Position numbers and translations under genes: made by a program. From Dermatophagoides farinae (lineage: Eukaryota > Arthropoda > Arachnida > Sarcoptiformes > Pyroglyphidae), in the NCBI RefSeq assembly GCF_024713945.1, contig NC_134677.1, positions 3,289,001 through 3,353,000 of the forward strand: a stretch of 64,000 nt of DNA, given 5' to 3'. Under the pieces are notes generated by a model. It did not search any database, was not told the DNA's origin, and was given only the letters and a program-made list of their open reading frames with translations. Shown here in pieces: positions 13,050 through 24,200 of this stretch (its first letter is position 1; every line of letters starts with the position of its first letter).

Positions 13050-15641
13050 TCAACCACCAGTTCCATTCATTTTCGGTGAAGGTGGTGGTGTGGATTTGTC
13101 ATTGAATCTTGTGATCGTCTCTAGATCAAGTTTTACAACGGAACTATCGCTACCTTTTCGTTCATTATAGTTATTAATATCGTTTTCATTGAACGAGAAT
13201 GCTTTGTTTATATAACCAGGGCAAGTTTTTGTTGAACTTAGATTATCATTCATTTCATTCTGTAAATGAAATTCATCATTAGTACATCGATTCATTGATC
13301 ATATTGACATTATAATTACACACCAAATTATTTTTTAATGCCGTTGAAATACGCAATCTATTGTGGCCAGCAAGATGTACATAACTTGGTCTTCGGGGAT
13401 TTAGAGCATCCGAAACAATTATAGTCGGTGGTTGGTGATTGAAAATTGCTGCCGATGTTTGACGGCGACCCCAACGACCATTGTTTTGATTTACAAATAA
13501 ACTTTGGCTCAATCGTCGAGCTAGATTGTTATCCTAAATTAAATATGAGAATATAGCATCAATCAAGATGGATAAACGAATAAATTCATACAGTATTATG
13601 AACGCTACGTGTAACAGTTTGAAAAACTTGATCAGCTTCAACATCTTCGGCAATATCATTCAATGCTTGTAATTGAGCAGCACGTTGTTCTGGTTTCATA
13701 AATTGTTCCGAATCGTAACCATGGATTGTCTATGTAACAATAAATTAATTAAATGTATTTATAAATCTTTCATTGATTCAATATAAATTAAACATACAGC
13801 GTATTCTCTTAAAACATCTTCACTAAGATTTTTTGTTTCAGATCTTTGATTATATTCGCGAGCAATCTATTTGGACAACAAAATTATAGAAATGATTAGA
13901 TTTGGTTTAATTTCGATCATCATCATTATTACCTTGATGTCTTCTTGAAAGAATCGTCGACTCACTGGCGATAGATTCGATAATGGAACTATTTCTTTGA
14001 TCTGTATAATGACCGAATGGAAAAATGATTACGTTGATGGAAAAACAAACATTGTGATTGTACCTTCAATAATAATAATGCTCCAATAATAATGTTGGCA
14101 ATGTTGATCAAACTAAGACATAAACTAAGCATTCCAAGATAAAGCGCTTCCAATGCCATATTATCACTGTAAACAGTGGTGTAATTTTCCAATGGAACCA
14201 ATGCTTGTGGTAATTCTATCAAATTACTATGATTGAAATGAGATTGAAATTGAGTCATCACTTTTCCAGATTCACCAAAAGAATATAGCAATTTTAGTAA
14301 TGAAAACGCCCATAATAATCCCTGTATGTAAACATTGGATAATTATAATAATGTAAGAAATAAATAAAAAATTTCCATTGTTAATGGCTTTATAATTACC
14401 GCATTAACTGCTGGTGGTAAAAGTGATACCGAAATAGCAACACCAACCAATGATGCATCATTACCGGATAAAAGTGAAATTGCTACAGCACAACCGGAAG
14501 GGAAAGCAACAAGCGTACCAACCCAGGTAATCCGTACTAGACCACGTTCACGCATCATATCCGTGGGCCAAGTATATGTGTTGTTCGATCCTAATGAATC
14601 AGTCCATGATTGAGTAAAATTCAATGCAATCATTCCGAATAGAAATCCAAATGAAATTGTGCCCATTAAACAAACAAAAATATTTTTGATGCCCATATTA
14701 CGAAGCGATCTATCCTTGATGATCGTTCCAAATGTCATGGCCATCACTGGGCCCTAGAATATAAAATATGATAAATCAATGCATATACAAATTAACCATA
14801 GTCGTTAAAACAAACCATCATCGGTGAGACCAGCATACTGGCAACCAGACTGACAACACTATTGTCAAGTAAACCCATGGCAGCGATCCACGAAGCAAAT
14901 ATCAGATAGCAAAGAAAGTCAAATGTCAATGTGGCACTATCACGAACACTGCTGACAATCTGAGCCACTGTCAATCGAGCGGTAACCGATTTAAGGAATT
15001 TATTTTTATTCTCTTTGAAATTATGTAATTCACGAGTTTTGTCATCCAATTCAATTTCAGGTTCCTCTTCCAATTTAGCCGATTCTTCATTGAAACAGAA
15101 TAATGTGAACGGAATAATACTAATTCAATAATGTTAAGCATGATCAAAAACATTTATCCATTATATAAACCTAATCACCATACCCGATTGATGAATTTAA
15201 ATGTAATCCGATGCCACGTGATTTAAAATACTGAATAACAATGTCACTATCTTCAAGATCCACTGGAAATGATATGTGCCAATATTTTCCATTGAATGAT
15301 TTTTGCCATGTAGCATCGGGAATCTCCAGATAAGAGAGACCAACTTTGACAACCTAAAATTATTCTTCAATGTTAAATGAAAATAACAAAACAATTAATG
15401 CGTTAATCTTACGTTTTCAAGTGAATTGGTATCATTTTCATCTTCTTCATCATTTTCGATGGTTATTGAAAGACCTGTTCAAAACGATAATAGGTTGGTT
15501 CAGTAGATGATTCATGTTCAAAATATTCTAACCTTTTTTAAGCTTTTTTCTTGAATACTTTCGTGCTAATTTTTCTTTTTCGGCCACTTCAATTTCACAT
15601 TGTTGATCAGGAATGATGATAATGATCAATACACTAGACAT
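13050..15641 (-). CDS. DUF389-family multi-pass membrane protein, 11 exons
   Basis: Exons on the minus strand, 5' to 3': 15641-15533, 15474-15413, 15353-15184, 15119-14816, 14753-14400, 14321-14064, 14001-13933, 13866-13798, 13729-13592, 13533-13324, 13259-13050. All junctions are GT-AG and in phase; the 1953 nt encode 650 aa plus TGA. Introns are 35-120 nt. The DUF389 core spans about residues 165-420. Membrane segments are visible near 180-198, 201-221 (with SPMMGPVMAMTFG across the exon 4/5 junction), 240-262, 290-330 (ending SLLPPAVNAG) and 390-419. These PMMGP and LLPPAVNAG motifs characterise DUF389, a family of unknown biochemical function that is common in bacteria and patchy in animals. 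The N-terminal ~165 residues and the polar C-terminal ~230 residues (Asn/Arg/Pro-rich) are predicted non-membrane. A strong donor (GTAAG) at about 15938 with an AG at about 15662 suggests a 5'UTR intron. ATTAAA at 12956-12951 may be the poly(A) signal. Family assignment is firm; function is unknown. Confidence 0.9.
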
Positions 15642-17503
15642 TGTGAGCAAATTGATGAACACTGTATTTTATTAACAAATTGGCCGTCAATTTGTTTTTT
15701 GTTGATCAAAATGATTTGATGATGACAACGACAAGACTGATGATTTAAAGCAAATTAAATAAAGTTCATTTACACGACCATCTCTTTTAAATATGGAATC
15801 TGACAACCGATAGTCAATTGTCAACAACAACCGATGATGGATAATCGGGCAATCATCATCCACATTAAAGACCCAATCATCATTGCAAGGAATGTATGTC
15901 TTGTTTAGTATTTATAAGAGAAAAAAACGATTACTTACCTACAAACAATGATTCACTCAACTCAATCAATGACAGGTTTAGGTTAGAATCTTTGTTTATT
16001 TCGTTTTTAAATCCGATTTTTTATATGGAATTTTTTTTTCTCAATGACAATCAAATTTCAATTGAGTTATCAATGAATGATTAGCGTCAACAAGTTGCTT
16101 CTCAAAAAAATCGATTTAAAATCTAATCATTTGACAATGTGAGATCAAACATGGAAAAAAAGAACAACAACAACAATTATGATATAGCTTATTAGATGTT
16201 TGGGTGTCCGAATGATTGCTTATTAACTAAAAGTTAAAAACTTATTAAACGATAAAAATGGTAAGTCATTTTACTGGCCAGGTGACGACAGATTTGTTCT
16301 TTGATTGTGTTCATAGTGCCAAAACATTAACAACAACTACGATCAAATTGGCAACAAAATTTAGAACAAATAATGGATGAAATGCAATTTTTACCATCAT
16401 CAAACGCCTAATTCTATCTGTGTCTTAATTGTTAGTAACGGCAAACTTTTCACAAACATTACAAATCATTTTTTTCCTAGATCATCTTGGCATTGGTCAT
16501 CGAATACTTTAAACATTGTCTGGAAACATCAGCCTTTGATGAAATATTGAATGTATTTAAATTATTTGTTGTTTTCAATTATATAAAATTATTTTAAATT
16601 ATCATAAGCGGAAATAACTTGGAAACATTTCCATTTTCTTTTTTTATGGCCACTATCATTATCATAATCAAAAATTAAGCGGTGTCTTTTTACTGTTGTT
16701 ATTATTCTAATAATTATTATTGTAAATATGACGTATAAATCAATAATGTAATCCGAATGATGATTATAATCTCTAGTGAAACATTCCAAGCCAATGGATT
16801 TTAAATTCAAAAAAATCAGGTCTCTTAGAGATATATGATACAATGACAATGGCAAAACAAACAAACGATGACATCTGCCCAATCTACATCGAAATCTGAT
16901 AACGAGGCAGATTTTACCTGTTTCATCAAGTCGTCACATAATGAGTCGTCACGTGCTATTAATTGAAGGCAAAATCTATATACCAAATGGACAAACATGT
17001 CAAATGTGATTTATTGTCTTTCTGGTATTTGAATGGAAAATAATTGAAATTTGATTGAATCAAATGCTGTTTAAAAAAAAAATGATTGTTTGTTTGCACC
17101 CCACCCACACACATATACAAACACAGGTATAAATTGGCATTCAAAGATTGTTTTTAACATATGTAATCTGTTGTTGTTCAACACTTGGAAATAATGACAT
17201 TGTCTTATCGTGATATAAGGCAATCAATTGATCATCAATGATGGCAATCACTAACTCGAGTGCCATCATCATGTTATTAATTAATTTTTTCCGACTGAAA
17301 TCGAAACAATTGTTTAAAATAATCATAGAATACTTTGTTTGCACCATCTTACCTTCAATTTTTATCTCTAAATTGATCTATTTTTTTGATAAACTTTTAA
17401 AAAAATTTCATATCAAGTAAAATATCAATTTTTTTTAATGTACAAAAATGTTCAAAACAATTGTTTTTTTGTATATGAGTTTATATATCAAAAATGAATT
17501 TGA
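15642..17503. other. Intergenic: DUF389 5' side to LRR gene 3' side
   Basis: No gene is recognised here. The part next to the DUF389 start probably holds its 5'UTR, a possible 5'UTR intron (about 15662-15938) and its promoter. A direct repeat AGTCGTCAC at 16929-16937 and 16944-16952 overlaps a CACGTG E-box at 16950-16955. A minus-strand ATTAAA at 17439-17434 lies about 65 nt past the LRR stop codon and is a candidate poly(A) signal. Confidence 0.5.
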
Positions 17504-19111
17504 TCACACAATTTCTTTGATATCGGGTGGAACTAGTCCACAATCATGAAAGACCAGATTGTTAAGCGATGTGGCACAGGAAACTAAACTACATAAAGCA
17601 TGATCAGTAACACTGTGACCATGACGTAGGATGAAAGTCTGAAGCCGTTCAAAACGATTTGTTTGATTAATTTGATCAATATTGTCATCGGTTAGCTCTA
17701 GACAACAATATAGTTCAATGTGGCTAAGATTTAGACAATTCTTTAGCAAAGAAACACAAATATCAACAGGTAGGGAATAATCAGGTCGAGGACGTAATCG
17801 TAAATGTTTGAGATTTCCAAAAGGATTTCTCACGTTCATCCAACGTAATAATCGTTGTTGATAGGTGATTGTTGTGAAGCATTGTGCTGACAATGAACGT
17901 AAATTTGGACAGTATTGGGCACATTTAGTCAAATCAATGTGATCAAAATTGATCAGGCTCAACACTTGCATTTGTTGTCCACATCCTTCTAATATCGGCA
18001 CGACGTGATCCGCAAAACTAATCGATTGATTGGCTGAATTATGAAGTTCAAGTTTGACAAGCCGTTGTGCTGAAGTTGCCAATGTGGATAGAGACATGTA
18101 TTTTTGTAATTCCAGTGATAATTCTTCAATTTGTGGACAATTTGAAAGCAAACGATTTACCATGTTGCGACTCATTGGATGAGCTATCGATAATGCTCGA
18201 AGATTCGATAAAACTTTCAATGCTTTTTCAGCAATTAATTTATTCGAAGAACCATTAGTAATCGAATGTTCCAACAAATCCAATAATTGCTCAAATGGTG
18301 TACACCGTAGATGAGTTATGTTAGGAAAATGGGCCAAAAAATGCATGATTCCTTCTTCTTGCAATGATGACGGTAAGGTTATATGTTGTAATGATCGACA
18401 AATGGAAAGATATGGATTCGATGATAAATGCTTTGTCATTTTGAACATGTCACGATTTTTCAATGAAGGTTCAGCGATTTCTAAATGTTCCAGATTAGCA
18501 CATGAATTGAATAATGAGGTAATATCAATTTCAGATGTCAAATGTTGAATTCGCAAAGCTTTAACGTTGAATAAATTCCGGTTATTGCAAAGGAACATTT
18601 TCAATGCACCATTTACGATTGGATTATGATAGATCCAACTGGCACCACCTAATGATAACTGACGGAAACATTTTGAAAATGTGTACATGGCTTTGAGCAT
18701 ACGGTCGATTTCTTCGTGAGTAAATTCATTTATTTCGGTCAACTGCCAAAGATTGAGATTATATACTCCACCATCTTCGATTATGCTGATGACAAATTCA
18801 GCCTGCACCGATATACGTTCCCGAATTATATAATCAACGATTGCTTGACGTGAATTTACATCGAGCAAAGAGAATTTTTGGTTATTTCGAATTAAATAAT
18901 CATCATATAAACGTTGGAGAAGACGATATGGTGCTTTCTTGTTTTTGGATTCGAAACGATTCAAGATATTTAAATCGTATAGGCTTGACCAATCGCTAGC
19001 AGATCGTTGATATAAAAAATCGACCGGTAAACAAAGAACATGAACTGATTTTGTAACCAACGAATTTAATGCGTCCAGACGAGAATAAGTTGGAAAATTT
19101 ATGGAAAACAT
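17504..19111 (-). CDS. Intronless leucine-rich-repeat (RNI-like) protein
   Basis: One uninterrupted frame of 535 aa ends in TGA at 17506-17504. From about residue 180 to the end the protein is a series of irregular leucine-rich repeats of the cysteine-containing/RNI type, for example units reading LRALSIAHP, IEELSLELQ, LVKLELHNS, LRSLSAQC, LKHLRLRPR, LSHIELYCCLELTDDNI and LNNLVFHDC. Such repeats form a curved solenoid and are typical of F-box/LRR and other ubiquitin-ligase substrate adaptors. The N-terminal ~180 residues are helical-looking, but I cannot recognise a clear F-box, so ligase association is an inference. There is no signal peptide or membrane segment, so it is probably cytosolic or nuclear. 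The start ATG is the first in frame and has ACA before it; a pyrimidine-rich stretch ending in TAG lies just upstream, so a 5'UTR intron is possible. The lack of coding introns contrasts with both neighbours and may point to an old retrocopy. Confidence 0.85.
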   Translation of the reverse strand: MFSINFPTYSRLDALNSLVTKSVHVLCLPVDFLYQRSASDWSSLYDLNILNRFESKNKKAPYRLLQRLYDDYLIRNNQKFSLLDVNSRQAIVDYIIRERISVQAEFVISIIEDGGVYNLNLWQLTEINEFTHEEIDRMLKAMYTFSKCFRQLSLGGASWIYHNPIVNGALKMFLCNNRNLFNVKALRIQHLTSEIDITSLFNSCANLEHLEIAEPSLKNRDMFKMTKHLSSNPYLSICRSLQHITLPSSLQEEGIMHFLAHFPNITHLRCTPFEQLLDLLEHSITNGSSNKLIAEKALKVLSNLRALSIAHPMSRNMVNRLLSNCPQIEELSLELQKYMSLSTLATSAQRLVKLELHNSANQSISFADHVVPILEGCGQQMQVLSLINFDHIDLTKCAQYCPNLRSLSAQCFTTITYQQRLLRWMNVRNPFGNLKHLRLRPRPDYSLPVDICVSLLKNCLNLSHIELYCCLELTDDNIDQINQTNRFERLQTFILRHGHSVTDHALCSLVSCATSLNNLVFHDCGLVPPDIKEIV

Positions 19112-21228
19112 TGTCTACAATGTATGAAAAAATGAAACATCAGAACAACGAAATTCGAAACATGTTTACATACCAATATTCGATTCAATCGCAAGCATTA
19201 AGACTGGTTATTAATATTCACATATTCAGACAAGTACAGGCTGTAGACATAAATTTTTATATATTCAATCCACATGAATGACCAATCTGTTTTCTTGTTT
19301 TATTGATGTTTATTCGACTCGATTTTGAAAACGATCAAAAATGATGATTATTTGCGTATTTGGTGGAAATTCAACTGTAAACAAGTTTGATAATGATGAT
19401 GTCAACAACAACAATCAATTAACAAATCACACGATTATTATATTAATCTTACCGATAAGATATTTGATTTGTTTATTGATTTGCAAATTTGTGTTTACCT
19501 TTTTGGCAGCAATGGATAAATGTAGGCAGTGTTTCTGCGATGATTATATTAAGATGAAGATTCCAGAACGCTTATTCAAGTTAATTCGAATCAAGATTTG
19601 AGTGCGAAAAAAATATATATCAAATACAAAGTTTATATATATGGCCGCACCATTTACAATCAATACAAACACCAACACACACAGGAACGTTGTAGCAGTT
19701 CGAATATCTGTTTACCATTACCACTACCACTACTACTGTAAACCATTCAGACGATAATAATAAAAATGGAAATGGATGATGCGTAATTGGAATCCAAATC
19801 GGATTGATTGAAACGAATGAATCTAAACATTGAACCCAATCAATACATTCGGACATTCGGTTCCTTTTCTGTTTTTGTTTAGATTTTCTCCATCATCGGA
19901 TTAATAAATAAAAAAACCATCGATCCATGATTGTCGAGTTTCCCTGTTCGATAGTGATCGGTACTCTAAATCGATTAATGACATATCATTGGATACAATG
20001 TACTTTTTGTTTTTGGTGTATAACATGAAGTATTTTTTTTTTTTTTTGTCAATTCAGTCATAGTCACTAACGTCTTTGTATGTGATGCTAATTATAGAAT
20101 ATAGAAAACGAGCAAATACAAACAGTCACACACAAACTCATTCGAACGATTTTATCGACGAAAGACTGATCACCTGTCATTCACTTGTTTTGATATCTAT
20201 TACTATAATTGCAAATAAAGATTCTGTCGAATATCTATGGATATAAATATGGTATAAAACTAGTTTCCGATAATGATCAATATTGTAACACAAAAGATTA
20301 GTTGAACACAGAGAAAAAAATCTGTAGAATTAGAATGAAAAATCATAGTGAATGCCGGTACTCGAGTACTTTGACTCAATCATAACTGGGTCCTAACCAA
20401 GCACATTTCTCCTTCTGTTTATGTTTGTATGTACGTAACACAAGAATTGGTTGTTTAAATTCGTTATAACAAAAACTGTATCTTTCCATCTATAAATAAT
20501 AAAATAATAAAAGCAAAACCAAACGCGAAACAGAAAAAAAAACTGCACACATCATTAATGTTCAGTCAAAAAAAAGTACATTTTGTCATCGGTAATGAAT
20601 GGAAAAATGTACATTTTTTCCTCCATCATCGTCATTTTTATCCTTCATCTTAACACATCCATTATTTTTCACCAAAAATGAGGGAAATTTTTAATTTTAA
20701 AATGACGATGTTCTCGCCATCTATTGAGCAGCAAACAAATATCAATTTTGAAAAACGTTCGAGCAAATTGTATTCAAATAAACAAAAGCAAGATTTTGTT
20801 AGTTTTATTTACCGCGGTATATAATAAGATTTGGTTTCAATTAAAAACAATTGTTTTGTGCGTGTGTGGAATGATTAGAACACGTGATTAGAGTGAATAT
20901 TTGGACTGGTGTTGGTAATTATCACAGAAAATCAAAATGAATATCCATCATCAATCGGGATAAATGGGGGGGAGAGATAAGTTCATTGATAATCGAGTGT
21001 ATTAATATAGAAAAATAATGCCCGTTTTGAGTCATAAAATTTAAAAAAAAATCAGACAAGTTCAAAACACTTTGTGTGCTTGTTTTCGATGTACAGAGAT
21101 TCAAATTTATAATCAGGATTTGGAACAAAAAATTAACATTTCGTTAAGCAATTTAATTTAAAGATTTTCGGATCAAACTGAGAAATGATGAGACTAGTCA
21201 TTGAAAAATATTCGAAGATGATAAAAAA
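19112..21228. other. Intergenic: LRR gene 5' side to DDR 3' side
   Basis: No gene is recognised. The part next to 19112 should hold the LRR gene promoter and 5'UTR. A T run lies at about 20033-20047. A CTCF-like motif (minus strand CAATAGATGGCGAG) lies at 20726-20713. A minus-strand ATTAAA at 21157-21152 lies about 75 nt past the DDR stop and is a candidate poly(A) signal. Confidence 0.5.
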
Positions 21229-24200
21229 TTATTGAGCCAATTTGCTGGTCGTGAACGTCAATGTTTTACGTTGTAAAAAGAGACTAATCTCTTTAAATGT
21301 TGGCCTTTGAGTATAATCAGGATCCAGACATTCTTGAAGTAATTGATAAATCTCTTTATTATGACATTGTGAAGGTCTCGGTAGATGATCCATTGGTTCT
21401 CCTTGATTCATGTATGCATAAACCATAGCCAGGAATTGTTCATCGGTTAGTTCGGCAAATGGTCGAAATTTAGCCATGATTAATATCTCCCAGAAACAAA
21501 CACCAAATGAATACACTTCAGAATAACTATCAAATTGTTGATGTAGAATTGACTGAGGACTCATCCATCGTATGGGTAGACCATTATAATAATCATGAGT
21601 ATATTTATCCATATGAACAGCACCATCGGTTATTTTGACCATCAATTTTTTCTCATATACAATCATATTACGTGTAGCTAGATCTTGATGTGTCTGTTTC
21701 ATCGATTCCAAATGAACACAGGCATTGGCTATCTGGCTGGCTATATACAGCAATGCATCAAAACTATTGAAAAAAAACAACAAGAATAATGAAAAAAATA
21801 TATCAATCAGCCAATAGAGGGGTGTTTTGTTCGAAAATCTAATTTAGTGTCAAAAGATATATTTTAGACATTGAAATCGAATTAAAGTATACTCTTTTTA
21901 GGAAATGGTTGGAAAAAAAGTTGATTAAATAGAAAAAATAACCAAAATTTTTCACATTAGGTCGTAGCTTGATCTGAAAAGCTACAAACACGAAATACTA
22001 ATGAAGATGGAATCCGAAAAAAAATTTACAGGAAAATGACTATGATAATAACTATTGAGCCAAGTTTTGATAAAATAATTTAATAATGTTTTAAATAATT
22101 TAGAAATGTTATCTTTCTCAAAATAATGGCCATCATTTGCTCAAGCAATAAAAAAAATGAGATGGATACTTGCTGTGATGATTACGTACATTCACAAGAA
22201 AAAAAACAAAAACCAAACCAAACGGCCAAAAGAATTGGCCTGGAGAGATTGAGTAAAAACATTATATTTTCTATATATAAGTCTATCATCATCCGATGGT
22301 AAATTCGCGAACGAAAATCAAGGCAAAAAAAATTTTTTTGCTACATGACAAACTTGGCGATGAGTTTTTCTTTTCCTTTCTGGTTTGGTCAAAAAATAAT
22401 GATGATTGCGTTAAGCCAATTACAATTTTTCTTATGATAAGAATAATGTTGTTGTTGTTGTTGTTGTTTGGAATAAATCCAATTTGTAATATCCATGTTG
22501 GATTCGCAAACATTTTTCGATTGGTCGATAATAGATTCACAAAGATTGAATTGATTCACTCAATGACAGTGAATGAGTGAGTGAACAACAACAACAAAAT
22601 AAAACTATCGAATCAATGATAATGAGAAGAATACGGATGTTTTCTTCTTTATATCACTTGCTACTTGATTCTTTTTGTTTCTGTATTCTTGCACGCGTAT
22701 TTTTGTGTTTACACAACAAATACTAAGGCCGAATCACTTGAATTGAAAATGAAATGAAATCAAAATAATTGTACAAACAAGAATGAATATTAAAAATATG
22801 CTATACAGATAATATTCATCCTTAAGCATTTTTGAATTCCAAACATCTCAATTTGCCTACCGATATGTGCACTTTCTTTCTCTGTGTTTGAGTAGACAAA
22901 GAAACAACCTATGGTATTCGTTTCATGTTGTGTTTCAAATGGAAAAGCAGTTTCCAATTTTTTTTTAATTTTGATGATGCAGCGTTAAATTTGATTGTAT
23001 ACAGTGTGTGTGTGGATAAATGAATTTGAAAGGATCAGCAATACTCAAACTCTAAAATATAGGCAATAATAATAAGACATACCTAAGGATATCCGTGGTA
23101 GTCTTGCGCAAAAAATAATTGAGATCACAATCACCATATTCGATTATTGATGCAAAATATGTGGGCGTTTCAATGATTCCTAATAGGCGTGCAAATGCAT
23201 CGATATGTTGTTGTGAAATATTACGTTGATAATCCATTGATTCGATAAATTCATTTTTCAAAACAAGATCATTCACTGTTCGTACGATAACGAGTCTGGT
23301 TTTGGCAACAGCAGTAGTAGTTGCGGGTGATGCTGATGATGTCGTTGCCGGTATATTGCACAAGAGGATATCTCCAAATTTGGATTTGCCCAAACTTTGT
23401 ATTACACCGATTTCAGATTCTGAATATATTCGCACACCAAAAGTTCCACTGATGAAATCATTCACATAGAATGGTTGTGTACGTTGAGGTGTACAATGAA
23501 TACCGTGCTGGTTAGGATTACGAAAAGTATCCAACAATGGTGTTTGTCGTTGATGTAAAACATTTTGAATGGAACCATTTTTGATATTACGAAAATGTGT
23601 ACCAACATCTAGAATTGGTGGCTGAATTCGTGTACCATAAATGCTAGAATAATAAAAAAAAGACCATGGACAGAAAAGAGCATATGTTAACCGAATAAAA
23701 TAAGTAGAAAGAAAAAATTCTAAAATAAAGAATTACTTTTGCTTAGCATGTATGATATCTGACGAAGCATAAAATCTTGGGTTGATCGTTTTACATACGA
23801 TTGAATTGGCTGTCGCAACAACGTGATGGCCACTATGATTGTCGTTCGTATGTAGGGCTAATGTTCTTGACAGATTACTCGGGCATATAACATCAGGTAT
23901 AGCGTACTCAGCTTCATCTTGTATGGAACAAATTTCTTTTGGGCAACAATATAATGGTGAACTACCAGCACCACCTTCTTTAGGCAAATTTTTCATATTA
24001 ATAGCAGCATTTTCTGATTCCAGATCAGTTGGATCGGAAATTTCCGTGAAAACATTATTTTTACGAAGATTGAGCTTTTTAAATACAAATGATGTTAATA
24101 GAGAAATAATGACTAGACCTGGAAATAATAAGGAAAAAGAAATCAATATAGCAGAAGAGGGGTAATATGCGATTTTTATACCTAGAGTACATAGACAAGC

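Noticed and set aside
24119-24181. An apparent second membrane helix in the DDR, read through from 24182 to 24118.
   Set aside because: This 63-nt stretch starts GTATAA, ends TTATTTCCAG and is a multiple of three; removing it restores a single normal membrane helix, so it is a short intron.
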